Positions 15,827 to 25,039 of a DNA stretch of 45,945 nucleotides are shown one piece after another. Under the pieces are notes generated by a model. It worked only from the letters and a program-made list of their open reading frames with translations. It searched no databases and was not told the origin of the DNA. Made by a program: the position numbers and the translations under genes. Origin of the DNA: an uncultured Granulicella sp. (GTDB taxonomy: Bacteria > Acidobacteriota > Terriglobia > Terriglobales > Acidobacteriaceae); the NCBI GenBank assembly GCA_903932155.1, contig CAIZFH010000228.1, positions 1-45,945 of the forward strand, written 5' to 3'. Within the stretch, counting starts at the first letter, position 1, and every line of letters starts with the position of its first letter.

Positions 15827-16861
15827 ATGAACCCGCAATTCACCAATCCCTTACCCACCCGCATCACGTCCCGTCGCCTCAGTCCCGTCCGCATCCTGAC
15901 TGCCGCGGCCGGTGCCCTGCTCGTCATCTTCGCTCTCGCTCCCGATGCCCTTGCGCAGACCACCCCCACCCTGATCGTGGTCCGTGGCATGCCCATGCGC
16001 ACCAAACTTGACGAGAGCTTTCTGCCCCAGCCACCGCTTACCAAGGCCGATATCGGCCAGATCAAGATCGGCGGAAAGGTCGTCCCCGTCACCGGCTTCG
16101 ACCAGCTTCTGGGTGGGCCCCATGTGCTTCAGTTGATGGTGCTTCTGGACTCCGAGCAGATGCTCGGCGCTGGCGGTCAGTTCGAGGCTCTTAAAAAGTT
16201 CTTCCACGATATGCCGCCCAACGTCGAGATCGGCGTTGGCTGGCTGCTGCAGAGTAAAGTGGTTGTGGCCCAGCCCTTCACCACGGACCGAGACCTCGCC
16301 GGCAAGGCGCTTATCGCCAAGACCAGGCAAGAAGCAGCCAACCCCAAGAACGACAATGGAAATCCCTTCTCCTGCATTGGTTATCTCGCAGCCCACTGGC
16401 CCACGCCAGACCCCGCTAAGCTGCGCGCCATCCTCATCTTCACCGATGGCGCCATTCGCAGTAATGGCCAGGGTCAGGCCGGAGATTCGGTCAACCCAGA
16501 TGTCTTAAGCGCTGCGGCCAAGATGGAGATTGCCAGCATTACCCCCTACCCCTTCTTCTGGCAGGATCCCATCGTCGCCGATCCAAACCGCAGCGGTGGA
16601 ACTGCCGTGGAAGCCGCAGACAACTTCGGCCAGATGGATGCCCGCGCGGGTGGTGCATACCTCATTGAGGGCATGTTCGCTCCAGGCACCCTCGAACCGT
16701 TGCTCAATAGACTCTATTCAACCCTCAAGTCCGAAGCCGTCCTCACCGTGGACGATCCGGATAAGCCAGGCAAAATCAACCGCCTCGATCTCAAATCCAC
16801 CCGCGACGATATCAAATTGTTTGGTGCGGATCAGGTAGTCTCCGGTAACGTGCTGAAATAA
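15827..16861 (+). CDS. Secreted VWA-like protein, acidobacterial type
   Basis: A 344-residue exported protein. The start at 15827 has AGGAG (15814-15818); two other in-frame ATGs at 15782 and 15797 lack one. A hydrophobic signal (about residues 20-41, ending P-D-A-L-A-Q) precedes the mature part. L-M-V-L-L-D-S-E-Q-M and later I-L-I-F-T-D-G-A look like the first strand and the T-D-G strand of a von Willebrand A fold, but the D-x-S-x-S ion site is degenerate. Similar secreted proteins are common in Acidobacteria without known function. The neighbours cysE and pyrH do not suggest one. Confidence 0.72.
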   Translation: MNPQFTNPLPTRITSRRLSPVRILTAAAGALLVIFALAPDALAQTTPTLIVVRGMPMRTKLDESFLPQPPLTKADIGQIKIGGKVVPVTGFDQLLGGPHVLQLMVLLDSEQMLGAGGQFEALKKFFHDMPPNVEIGVGWLLQSKVVVAQPFTTDRDLAGKALIAKTRQEAANPKNDNGNPFSCIGYLAAHWPTPDPAKLRAILIFTDGAIRSNGQGQAGDSVNPDVLSAAAKMEIASITPYPFFWQDPIVADPNRSGGTAVEAADNFGQMDARAGGAYLIEGMFAPGTLEPLLNRLYSTLKSEAVLTVDDPDKPGKINRLDLKSTRDDIKLFGADQVVSGNVLK

Positions 16862-16902
16862 TTCCCCGCAACGGCTGCACTGCTTTTCAACCGCAATAGA
16901 CC

Positions 16903-16937
16903 CTGAGGGCGTGTCTGGTTTCCTGGCGCGCCCTCAG
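16903..16937 (+). terminator. Hairpin after the VWA-like gene
   Basis: CTGAGGGCG (16903-16911) pairs perfectly with CGCCCTCAG (16929-16937) across a 17-base loop, 42 bp after the VWA-like stop and before pyrH. There is no T tract, so it may be a weak or factor-assisted terminator or an mRNA 3' end. Confidence 0.4.
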
Positions 16938-16999
16938 CCGTCTACCTCCATCCTTTCCACGCGCCGCTCTCCCAACCCCGTGCGATACTTAGGCCTGAC

Positions 17000-17704
17000 A
17001 TGTACAAAAGAGTCCTCCTCAAGCTCTCCGGAGAAGCCCTCGCAGCTGGCTCTGGCTTCGGTATCGACGCAGTCTTCATCCATCAGGTAGCCACCGAGAT
17101 CGCAGCCATTCACGCTCTCGGTTGCGAAATCGGCATCGTTGTTGGCGGAGGGAACTTCTTCCGCGGCGTGGCCCAGCAGGCCATCGACATGGACCGCGTC
17201 GCCGCAGACCATATGGGCATGCTCTCCACCGTCATCAACGCCATCGCGCTGCAGGACGCCATCGAGAAGCTCGGCCTCTACTGCCGTGTCATGTCTGCCA
17301 TAGAAATTCGCCAGGTCGCCGAACCCTACATCCGCCGTCGCGCCATGCGCCACCTGGAAAAAGGCCGCGTCGTCATCTTCGCCGCCGGCACAGGCAATCC
17401 CTTCTTCTCCACCGATACCGCAGCCAGCCTGCGCGCCATGGAGATCAAGGCAGACATCCTGCTCAAAGCCACGTCGGTCGACGGCATCTATACCGCCGAC
17501 CCCAAAACCAACCCCGAAGCAACCAAGTTCCCCCAGATCACCTACTCCGACATCCTCCGCCTCAATCTCAGGGTCATGGACGCCGCCGCGGTCTCGCTCT
17601 GCCGCGACAACAACATGCCCATGATGGTCTTCAGCATGAAGGAGCCGGGTAACATCGCGCGCGTCATCCAGGGAGAAACCCTCGGCTCCCTCGTCACGCC
17701 CTAG
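17000..17704 (+). CDS. pyrH: UMP kinase
   Basis: A 234-residue bacterial UMP kinase of the amino-acid kinase fold, phosphorylating UMP to UDP with ATP. Visible signatures are Y-K-R-V-L-L-K-L-S-G-E-A-L at the start, V-V-G-G-G-N-F-F-R-G, D-H-M-G-M-L-S-T-V-I-N, R-R-A-M-R-H-L-E-K-G-R-V-V-I-F-A-A-G-T-G-N-P-F-F and D-G-I-Y-T-A-D-P. The start is secure by family alignment though the ribosome binding site is weak. The tsf and frr genes that often flank pyrH are not adjacent here. Confidence 0.96.
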   Translation: MYKRVLLKLSGEALAAGSGFGIDAVFIHQVATEIAAIHALGCEIGIVVGGGNFFRGVAQQAIDMDRVAADHMGMLSTVINAIALQDAIEKLGLYCRVMSAIEIRQVAEPYIRRRAMRHLEKGRVVIFAAGTGNPFFSTDTAASLRAMEIKADILLKATSVDGIYTADPKTNPEATKFPQITYSDILRLNLRVMDAAAVSLCRDNNMPMMVFSMKEPGNIARVIQGETLGSLVTP

Positions 17705-17741
17705 CGGCCGCCAACGCTGCTTCCATCTACACTTGAAATAA

Positions 17742-18866
17742 GTGAATACCATCCTGCATCCCAACCCCGCCTCCGCGCGCAGGCCCAACCTGCCCGCACT
17801 TACAGGCCTACGCGCCCTGCTTGCCCTCGGCATCCTCTTCTTCCACTTCACCCCGCCCCACATGCAACTCCTAGATCCCGTCATCGGCAGCGCATACACC
17901 TTCGTCGGCTTCTTCTTTCTGCTCTCCGGATACGTTCTCGCCTATAACTACGCCGGCCGGTCCACGCCCCTCATCAAGCGCGTGTTCTGGCGCGCCCGCT
18001 TCGCCCGCCTCTATCCCGTCTTCCTGCTCTCCCTGGTCATCTCCGTCACCATGCTCCAGGCAGAGTGGCACGCTCGCTCGCTCCACGACTTCTTCACCGG
18101 ACTCCTTCTTACGCCACTGCTGCTCCAGGGTTGGAGCCCAGTGCTCGCCACCTTCTGGAATACCGTCGCCTGGGCGCTCTCCGCCGAAGCGCTCCTCTAC
18201 GCCGCCTTCCCCTGGCTCATCCGCCTGCAGTGGCCAAAGTCCCCCGCACGTCTCATCGTCCTTCTACTTCTCATCTGGGCGCTCGGGCTCGTCCCCCATT
18301 CTCTCTACATCCTGCTCAACCCGGACCACCTCACCGCGCCAGCCAACCGATATAGCTCCGGCTACTGGATTCGCGCGCTCAAGTACACACCCATGGTCTA
18401 TGCCACCACGTTTCTGATTGGCATTGCGCTCGGCAGGCTCCAGACATATCTCTCGCTATCCACCCTGCAACGCACCCTCATCGCCGCCGCCAGCCTCGTC
18501 GCTCTCACGGCGTTCTATGCCACCGCCATCTCCCGCGCGCCCTTCATCCTCATGCATGGCGGTCTGCTGATGCCCCTCTTTGCCGCGCTCATGATCGGCC
18601 TCAGCGGGCCCAACCCCATCGCCCGCATCTTCAGCTGGCGGCCGCTGGTTTTGCTCGGCGAAGCCAGCTACTGCCTCTACCTGCTCCACTTCAACTTCAT
18701 CAACTTGCTCCGCACGTACCATGTCACCGATCGCTTGCACCTCGCCGCGTTCGATCCCTGGATCACATACGCCGCCACCATCCTGCTCGCCATCGCCGCC
18801 CTCTATCTGGTCGAAGTTCCCGCGCGCAATGTCATCCTGCGCCGCCGAACGCCACGCTCAGCCTAG
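17742..18866 (+). CDS. Acyltransferase 3 family membrane protein
   Basis: A 374-residue polytopic membrane protein of the OafA/NodX-like acyltransferase 3 family, which O-acylates cell-surface sugars or glycans. The start is GTG at 17742. The early L-P-A-L-T-G-L-R-A-L-L-A-L, H-F in L-F-F-H-F-T and F-F-L-L-S-G-Y-V-L, followed by R-A-R-F-A-R-L-Y-P-V, are the typical conserved blocks. About ten membrane segments follow. The catalytic His and Arg are present in those blocks. The acceptor is unknown. It lies 37 bp after pyrH, possibly co-transcribed by chance of spacing. Confidence 0.88.
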   Translation: MNTILHPNPASARRPNLPALTGLRALLALGILFFHFTPPHMQLLDPVIGSAYTFVGFFFLLSGYVLAYNYAGRSTPLIKRVFWRARFARLYPVFLLSLVISVTMLQAEWHARSLHDFFTGLLLTPLLLQGWSPVLATFWNTVAWALSAEALLYAAFPWLIRLQWPKSPARLIVLLLLIWALGLVPHSLYILLNPDHLTAPANRYSSGYWIRALKYTPMVYATTFLIGIALGRLQTYLSLSTLQRTLIAAASLVALTAFYATAISRAPFILMHGGLLMPLFAALMIGLSGPNPIARIFSWRPLVLLGEASYCLYLLHFNFINLLRTYHVTDRLHLAAFDPWITYAATILLAIAALYLVEVPARNVILRRRTPRSA

Positions 18867-18929
18867 AGCACGGTGGTATGTTAAATTGAAAACCGGCAGC
18901 CTCTGCGGGCCACCGGTTCTCTGCATCTC

Positions 18930-18964
18930 GTACCTAGCACCTGGTATCTGGCAACTCGTACCTG
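18930..18964 (-). repeat. Heptad tandem array (5 units)
   Basis: Five contiguous 7-bp units related to YAGGTRC on the minus strand (GTACCTA, GCACCTG, GTATCTG, GCAACTC, GTACCTG on the plus strand). They sit between convergent genes, just before the stop of the lipoprotein gene. Confidence 0.7.
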
Positions 18965-18965
18965 T

Positions 18966-20153
18966 TTACGGAATAATCGCCTGCGAAGCGTGCGCACCCG
19001 TTGGCACAACGGCCAGGCAGGACGGCTGCAGCGAGGTGTTGAACGGCGAGTTCTGCACCGGCTGCAATCCGCCCGTGTTCGGACTCAATCTCATTCCCGT
19101 CAGAGTATTGTCCAGGCTGTTTGAGGTGTACAGAAATACCCCCATCGCAGGATCGATCGCTATGCAAGACGGGCCAGTCCCGGTCCCCGTCGCAAACGAG
19201 CCCACCGCACCCGATGGTGTTCCCGTTGCCCCATCGATCATGTACCCCTGGATCGTGCTCCCGTTATAGTTCGCAACATAGATCAGCTTGCCGGTTGGAT
19301 CGATCGTCAGGTTCACCGGAAACAGCCCGGTTTGGAATGGTCCATTCACCATCGCTTGCAAGGCGCCATTCGGCAGCACAATATACCCAATCAGTTGGTT
19401 GGCCACCTGGTCCGTCACATACACATAGCGCGAGCTTGGCTCCTCCACGATTGCGCTGGGCACAATGCCCGCAGCATAGCCGGTCGTGGAGGTCGCGGTG
19501 ATCGTCGTTCCGGGTAGCGCAGTCAGCGCCCCGCTCGTCGTGTTCTGCGAGAAGCCCAGTATCCTCGCATTGGACACCGTCTCCTGGTCCAGCACATACA
19601 CATAGTGGTTGAAGTAGCTCGCCGTTACACCCACAGGGTTGTTGCCCACATTCTGCGTCGTAGGAGTGCCCAGCGAGTTGTCCGCATTCACCGGGAAGAT
19701 CGACACGCCACCGGGCCCAGGCTTCGCAGCCGAGAAGCCCGCCTGGTAGGTGAACGTCACATACAGAAAAGCTCCCCGCGGGTCGATCGCCAAAGCCGTC
19801 GGACGCGTCCCCGTCACCGGGTAAATGTTCTTCGAGGCCAGTGTCCCATCACCCTGTACCGCGAACTCCTGCACCGTCGAATCCCCCTGATTGACCACAT
19901 ACACGAACTTGCCATTGGGCGCAGCCAGTAGCGTAATCGGATTGTTGCCCGCCGCTATCGCCGTACCAATCTGGCTGACCGCACCCGATTCGAAGTCGAT
20001 CGCATACTGATCGATCAAGCCAGGATTGCTCTTGTTCGTCGTCACATACACATACCCCACCGTGTAGTCCAGGCTGCAGGACGCCAAGCCCAGTACCATC
20101 GCCACAGAGACTAACGAAACCTTCGCCGTTCGCTTGATGTTATGCAAATTCAT
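18966..20153 (-). CDS. Beta-propeller (lactonase-like) lipoprotein, third of three
   Basis: A 395-residue predicted lipoprotein. The signal ends L-A-S-C with lipid-bearing C26, followed by D-Y-T-V-G-Y-V-Y-V. The remainder consists of about seven repeated blades with recurring F-V-Y-V-x-N, A-I-D-P-x-G and L-Y-V-T motifs, as in the 6-phosphogluconolactonase-like (YVTN/lactonase) family. Propellers of this family on the cell surface are usually binding proteins; lactonase activity should not be assumed. AAGGAAG stands before the ATG. It is the downstream member of a tandem set with closely similar signal, lipobox and leader sequences. Confidence 0.88.
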   Translation of the reverse strand: MNLHNIKRTAKVSLVSVAMVLGLASCSLDYTVGYVYVTTNKSNPGLIDQYAIDFESGAVSQIGTAIAAGNNPITLLAAPNGKFVYVVNQGDSTVQEFAVQGDGTLASKNIYPVTGTRPTALAIDPRGAFLYVTFTYQAGFSAAKPGPGGVSIFPVNADNSLGTPTTQNVGNNPVGVTASYFNHYVYVLDQETVSNARILGFSQNTTSGALTALPGTTITATSTTGYAAGIVPSAIVEEPSSRYVYVTDQVANQLIGYIVLPNGALQAMVNGPFQTGLFPVNLTIDPTGKLIYVANYNGSTIQGYMIDGATGTPSGAVGSFATGTGTGPSCIAIDPAMGVFLYTSNSLDNTLTGMRLSPNTGGLQPVQNSPFNTSLQPSCLAVVPTGAHASQAIIP

Positions 20154-20247
20154 CTGCTTCCTTCATCCCGGCAACTTCCGCCGCATCCTAATTATCTCGT
20201 ACCGCTCCATCCTGCTCCGGCCGCATCCCAATCCTGCCCTCGGACCC

Positions 20248-21471
20248 CTAGTAATTCCTCAGCGGAAAGGCCGGCGCTGACACCACGCAGGCGGGCAGTG
20301 CGCTGCCCCCATACGGCTCTCCGACTACCTGGTCCAGGCTGCCGTCCTTCGGATTCAACTGCTCCGCCGTGATGTTGTTGTTCAACGCATTCGATGTGTA
20401 CAGATATACCCCATGTATTGGGTTAGCATTGCTTGGTGAGCCGCTGATCGTTACGCAGGTCGGTCCAGTCCCCGTCTGTACGCTCGCTGCCACGGTCGAT
20501 CGCGTCGCCAGCCCGCCCGTGCCGATGGTATAGCCGTCCAGCGCATTCGCCGTGTACGCCGTTACATAAAGATACTTGCCGGTCAGATCGAATGCCATCC
20601 CCTTCGGCCCTGCATCCGTAGGCACCGTGCCCGCCAGGCTTGGAATTCCGTTGGAAATACTGTAGGTAGCCAGTTGCCCCAGCGTCTGGTCGGTCACATA
20701 TAGATGCGTCCCCGAAGAATCTTCCAGTATGCCCGACGGGTTTGGCCCTGATGGGAAGCCGGTCGATACCACATTGCCCGCATTGATCGTCACGCCCGCC
20801 AGAGGAGTCAGTGCGCCGGTCGATGTATTCTCCGCAAAGCCCAGCAGGTTGCTGCTTGTCGCGGAGTCCTCATCGATCACATACACATAGCTGCCCACGG
20901 TGCTGGTCGCAATACCCATCGGATTTCTTCCCACATTCACCGTAGTAGGTGCGCCCAGAGTATTGTCCGCGTTGATCGGGAAGATGCTGATTCCGCCAGG
21001 CCCGGGGTTCGCAGGTGAATACAGTTGCCCGCCGCCCGGTGTGTTCTGGTATGTAAACGTGACATATAAAAATTTGCCCGCTGCATCGATCGCAGCTGCC
21101 GTGGGGAAACTTCCCGAAATCGTATACGTGTGCTGCGGATACAGCTTTCCGTCCGTCCCAATCGCAAACTCCACCACACTGGCATCGAAGTTGTTCACCG
21201 TATAAAGAAACAGGTTATTCGGCGCAACCACCAGTCCGACTGTATTGCGCCCCCCCGCGTCGATCGGTGAGTCCGCCATCGGCAGCAGTGTGCCCGACTG
21301 GTAGTCCACTTGATAGGCATTAATCAGTCCATGGGGTAGCGTCGCCGAGGTCGCCATGTATAGATACGACACCGTGTAGTCTTTGCTGCACGCTGCAATG
21401 CCCAGCGCTATCGCCAGCGACAAGATCGTTGCCGTTACCACGCGGCCCTTCGATTTCAACCTCAACCTCAT
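20248..21471 (-). CDS. Beta-propeller (lactonase-like) lipoprotein, second of three
   Basis: A 407-residue paralogue of its neighbours. The ATG at 21471 is chosen because the bases before it (GGAAACGC) align with the leader of the other two genes; a TTG at 21483 is possible. The signal ends I-A-A-C with C28, then S-K-D-Y-T-V-S-Y-L-Y-M. Blade motifs include L-Y-T-V-N-N, A-A-I-D-A-A-G-K-F-L-Y-V-T and H-L-Y-V-T-D-Q. It is separated by 94 bp from the next paralogue and by 150 bp from the previous one, so a single transcript is possible but not shown. Confidence 0.88.
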   Translation of the reverse strand: MRLRLKSKGRVVTATILSLAIALGIAACSKDYTVSYLYMATSATLPHGLINAYQVDYQSGTLLPMADSPIDAGGRNTVGLVVAPNNLFLYTVNNFDASVVEFAIGTDGKLYPQHTYTISGSFPTAAAIDAAGKFLYVTFTYQNTPGGGQLYSPANPGPGGISIFPINADNTLGAPTTVNVGRNPMGIATSTVGSYVYVIDEDSATSSNLLGFAENTSTGALTPLAGVTINAGNVVSTGFPSGPNPSGILEDSSGTHLYVTDQTLGQLATYSISNGIPSLAGTVPTDAGPKGMAFDLTGKYLYVTAYTANALDGYTIGTGGLATRSTVAASVQTGTGPTCVTISGSPSNANPIHGVYLYTSNALNNNITAEQLNPKDGSLDQVVGEPYGGSALPACVVSAPAFPLRNY

Positions 21472-21621
21472 GCGTTTCCACAACTCCGGGGCATATCGTT
21501 TCCGCCCTCATCCCATCCGGAAAGAGCCAGATTCGCCTTCCTCCCGCACAACTGCATCCTGACGTTTCCGTTGCGCGCGCCTACGCAACCCATCCTGTCT
21601 GCTCATCGCTCGTTGCTGGCG

Positions 21622-22851
21622 CTAATCGACGTTTCCACTTACCGCTAAACACGTCGCCTGGGCCGCAAACGCTGTGAACGACGATCCGCGCGTCAGGTCG
21701 GAGAGTTGGCCCGTGTTCTGATTGAGAAACTTTCCAGTCAACGTTCCATCATTGCTGTTCGACGTATACAGATACTGATTCGATGGGTCTTCCACCATGC
21801 ACGTCGGCCCATTGCCCACAGGATATGGATTGTTCGGGTCCGAAACAGGCTGTAACTGCCCCGTCGTCTCAATCACATACGCAGATATCGAACTGTTCGG
21901 GTTGTTCGAGTTCGTACCGCCGTGGTTCAGCACATACAGATACCGGTTCTTCTGGTCGACCATGCTGTACACCGGATTCGACGTAAGCGGCAAATTCGCC
22001 ACCGCGCCATCCGCCTGTACGCTCAACGAACAGCTCGCCCCTGTCGTAAATGGAATAATCGAGCCGCCAGCCGATAACTTCGATCCTGCATCCGTCACAT
22101 ATACGTTGCTTCCGTATATATTCAGCGAGGTCGCATTCACCGTACCCAGCGGAATCGTCGAGTTCACTTCGATCGTCAACTGGCCATTGGCCCCAAGCCC
22201 ATACGGATAGATCGTCTGGTCCCCAGCATCCAGCGTGTACAGGCATGTACCGCCCATGCGGAACGTCGACGGAGCCTTGCCCACCTCAAAGTAATTCAAC
22301 TGCTGGCCCTGGGCATTCTTGATCAACTGATTCGGCACCAGTTGCAGCCGTCCCGTGCTCCCGTCGATGCCAAACACTGTGATGTCCCCATTGCCCGTCG
22401 TCGCATAATCCGGCGCCTGTGAGTCCAGTACATATAGAAACGTCCCTGTCCCGTCCGTCGTCGCCCATAGCGGCGCGTTGCCAGCCGTCTGGTAGGTGTT
22501 CTGAAAGGTCAGAATACCGTCCTCACCGACCGCAAACACGGCTATATTGCCGTCGCCGTTGCTGATGCCCTTCGAGTTCAACGTGCCCTTGTTCACCACA
22601 AAGACGTAGTTGCCCCCGATCCGCACCACAACAGACACAGGATTCGTGCCCGCGGACGGGTATGGTGAATTCACCATCCTGGTCAGGTTCCCCGTGTAGT
22701 CGTCGATCTTGAAGCCGGCAATCTGGTTGTATTGCGTGCCCAGAACCCACATGAACCCGACCGTGTAGCCGCCGCACGCCGACATGCCCAGCACTACCGC
22801 CATGGATACTACCAAGGCCCGTGTAATCCGGCCAATCTTACTCAACGTCAT
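21622..22851 (-). CDS. Beta-propeller (lactonase-like) lipoprotein, first of three
   Basis: A 409-residue paralogue, first in transcription order. The ATG at 22851 has AAGGAAG at good spacing; 13 more codons upstream are not supported. The signal ends M-S-A-C with C26, then G-G-Y-T-V-G-F-M-W-V. Blade motifs (Y-V-F-V-V-N-K, F-L-Y-V-L-D, Y-L-Y-T-S-N) cover the length. It is the most divergent of the three at sequence level, with longer inter-blade loops. Likely an outer-membrane or surface-anchored binding protein. Confidence 0.87.
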   Translation of the reverse strand: MTLSKIGRITRALVVSMAVVLGMSACGGYTVGFMWVLGTQYNQIAGFKIDDYTGNLTRMVNSPYPSAGTNPVSVVVRIGGNYVFVVNKGTLNSKGISNGDGNIAVFAVGEDGILTFQNTYQTAGNAPLWATTDGTGTFLYVLDSQAPDYATTGNGDITVFGIDGSTGRLQLVPNQLIKNAQGQQLNYFEVGKAPSTFRMGGTCLYTLDAGDQTIYPYGLGANGQLTIEVNSTIPLGTVNATSLNIYGSNVYVTDAGSKLSAGGSIIPFTTGASCSLSVQADGAVANLPLTSNPVYSMVDQKNRYLYVLNHGGTNSNNPNSSISAYVIETTGQLQPVSDPNNPYPVGNGPTCMVEDPSNQYLYTSNSNDGTLTGKFLNQNTGQLSDLTRGSSFTAFAAQATCLAVSGNVD

Positions 22852-22992
22852 GCGCTTCCTTAATCCTCGCCGGCTGCCTGACTGAGACATGCCTTAGCTG
22901 CGAGCAATTCTGTGGAGATACAAATCCTGTTCTTATTGTAGAAGCTGCCGCGACTTTGCGCCACTTCCCCCGGTAAACAGTTCTTGAAGTGC

Positions 22993-23084
22993 AAGGTTCT
23001 AGGCGCTAGCTACTAGGTGCTAGGGCAGACACCGGTAACTCTGTGCCTCGAACCTAGAACCTAGTACCTAGTACCTGGCGCCTG
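22993..23084. repeat. Paired inverted heptad arrays (5 + 5 units)
   Basis: Left array 22993-23027 has five units on the plus strand (AAGGTTC, TAGGCGC, TAGCTAC, TAGGTGC, TAGGGCA). Right array 23050-23084 has five in opposite orientation (GAACCTA twice, GTACCTA, GTACCTG, GCGCCTG). The two arms can pair into a long hairpin with a 22-base loop. The block ends four bases before the stop of the MCE gene and could act as its transcript end. Confidence 0.75.
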
Positions 23085-23087
23085 CCC

Positions 23088-24176
23088 CTAAAATATCTTC
23101 ATCTGGATCGTCAGATACTTCTTCGGATTCTGACGGATCGTAGTCACCAGCGTCGTACTCTCGGTCAGCAGCTTGTTCAGGTTGGTATACGCCGCGTCGT
23201 CGGTCGCCAGTTTGCCCAGCGTCCCCTTGCCCTGGTTGATCGCCGTCACAAGATCGTCCGTCTGCGTAATCGCATCGTTCAGCTTCTTCGCGAACGTCGG
23301 GTCCTTCAGCAACATTCCAGCACTCCCCTTGCCCGCCTCCGCGTCCGCCAGAATCGAGTTCAGGTTCGCAAGCGATTGGTTCAGATTGTTGTACATCGTA
23401 TCGTCCTTCAGCGCCTTGCCCAACGTGCCCTTCCCGCCCTGCAGGTCTTGCGTGATCTGGTCGGCCTTCGCCACCAGGTCGTTTGCCTTGTCGTACATCT
23501 GCCCGTTGTCATTCAACAACTTCCCAACCGAGTTGTCGCTGCTGTCCAGCTTCGCGGTCACTTTCTGGAAGTCGTCCGAGGCCGCAACAAACTTGTTGTA
23601 CAGCTCCGGGTTGGTCAGCAACTGGCCAAACGATCCCTTGCCCGACTCCATGTTGTCCACCACCGTGTTCAACTTCGCCAGAATCACATTCAGGCTCTCG
23701 ATCGTTCCCTGGCTCGCCTTCACCACGTCCTGAATGCTCGGCGTCTCCAGCGTCTTCACCTCGTCGCCATCGCGCAGCTCAGGGCCGGTTGCGGTCTGGC
23801 TGTTGATGTCCACCACCGTATCGCCCAGTACCCCCACCGTCGTCAGCGCAGCAGTCGAGTCGCTGTGCAAGCTGGTCTGGTACTTGCTATCCAGCTTCAT
23901 CACAACCTGTACCGGAGTCAGCTTCCGCTCCGGAGACGTGGTCACGAGGATGCTCTTCACTGTCCCGATCGTCACACCCTCCAGATTCACCACCGCGCCA
24001 ACCTTCAGCCCCGCTGAGTTTTCAAAATAGGTCGTCACCGTCAGCTTGCGTGAGAAGAATCCCAAACCCGATGAGCTGGTCATCAGAAACAACAGCGTCG
24101 TCAGAATCACCACCGACACCAGCACAATCACCCCGATCTTCAATTGCGACCATCGGACCTCTTGCTGGCTGGGCAT
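23088..24176 (-). CDS. MCE/MlaD-domain lipid transport protein
   Basis: A 362-residue protein with one N-terminal membrane helix (about residues 13-34) and a periplasmic MlaD/MCE domain (about 37-115: L-T-V-T-T-Y-F-E-N-S-A-G-L, V-x-L-x-G-V-x-I-G-T-V). A long helical tail follows with recurring G-K-G-T-L-G-K-L and N-x-L units typical of MCE proteins. The ATG at 24176 follows a strong GAGGAGGG. MCE proteins form hexameric rings that shuttle lipids between membranes. No permease or ATPase (MlaE/MlaF-like) gene is visible next to it. Confidence 0.88.
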   Translation of the reverse strand: MPSQQEVRWSQLKIGVIVLVSVVILTTLLFLMTSSSGLGFFSRKLTVTTYFENSAGLKVGAVVNLEGVTIGTVKSILVTTSPERKLTPVQVVMKLDSKYQTSLHSDSTAALTTVGVLGDTVVDINSQTATGPELRDGDEVKTLETPSIQDVVKASQGTIESLNVILAKLNTVVDNMESGKGSFGQLLTNPELYNKFVAASDDFQKVTAKLDSSDNSVGKLLNDNGQMYDKANDLVAKADQITQDLQGGKGTLGKALKDDTMYNNLNQSLANLNSILADAEAGKGSAGMLLKDPTFAKKLNDAITQTDDLVTAINQGKGTLGKLATDDAAYTNLNKLLTESTTLVTTIRQNPKKYLTIQMKIF

Positions 24177-24394
24177 AACCCTCCTCGTTCCTCGCGACGT
24201 ACCACGCTCATACCACACACTTCAGGTGCCTTCAGAGCTTGATGTGAGGGTACCACCCTAGCCCCCGCTTCGCACCTCCTGAGCAAGGCTTTTTCAAGCC
24301 GTATTAAGATGGATGCCAAATTCCGGACCCGCGTTCCCGGAATGCAGACTGGGTACAGTCTCCTAAATACCAATCTACTGAGTGCGATGGCTTC

Positions 24395-25039
24395 CTACTT
24401 GTCGAAAAAGTCCTTCAGAAACTTGTAAACGAGCTTCTTATCTGCCAGTGAAGCGGCCTGCATGATTGCGTAGACATTCAGTTTTCCAGTGGAACTGTCC
24501 CAGAAGTTCTTTTTGACTACCTGGTGCCGGCCACAAAGGGCTTGCCATTGTTTGGGATCATCGGGGTTTACTGCTGCTTTCACGGAATGTGGTGTCTTGT
24601 GGTCAGCAGTAAGTTTGACAGTTCCACCACCGACAGGGTCAATCGCCCCCTGTTCAAGATGGCAGAACACTCCAGCTTCGTTCCATTCACATGCATTCTT
24701 CGCACGCTCCAACACGAGTTTCCATGTCGACTTTGAACATGTGACACGCTTGCCAGCTCCGGCGCGCTTCTTAGCCGAAACCAGCAAATACTCACCAACC
24801 TTCAATTGCCGGTCGTCCCGATTGCTCAATATGGTGTAACCGGAATCCGTTCGAAGTTCAGAGAGCCTCTGGTGCCAGTTTTCTGGCTCTTCGCGCGTCT
24901 TGGGGTCTCTCGCAACTTCCTGTATCTGTGCTCTGCTCGCGATCTTGCCCACATTGTCGAGGAAGAACGCCTCGATCCGCTTGCTAATACTGCCTTGATC
25001 GTACTTGCCGACTTTCGCTCTCTCCCTTACTGTTGTCAT
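24395..25039 (-). CDS. HNH-family type II restriction endonuclease
   Basis: A 214-residue protein. The N-terminal half (about 20-70: I-A-S-R-A-Q-I-Q-E-V, W-H-Q-R-L-S-E-L-R-T) looks like a winged-helix DNA-recognition module. The C-terminal half is a beta-beta-alpha-metal nuclease with C117 and C126, A-D-H147-K-T-P-H151, and L-C169-G-R-H172 followed by N178; the Cys/His set can bind structural zinc. Its restriction role is inferred mainly from context: a 4-bp overlap with a controller gene and a divergent methyltransferase. The cleavage site is unknown. It is less GC-rich than the flanking MCE and acpS genes, a sign of transfer. Confidence 0.85.
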   Translation of the reverse strand: MTTVRERAKVGKYDQGSISKRIEAFFLDNVGKIASRAQIQEVARDPKTREEPENWHQRLSELRTDSGYTILSNRDDRQLKVGEYLLVSAKKRAGAGKRVTCSKSTWKLVLERAKNACEWNEAGVFCHLEQGAIDPVGGGTVKLTADHKTPHSVKAAVNPDDPKQWQALCGRHQVVKKNFWDSSTGKLNVYAIMQAASLADKKLVYKFLKDFFDK

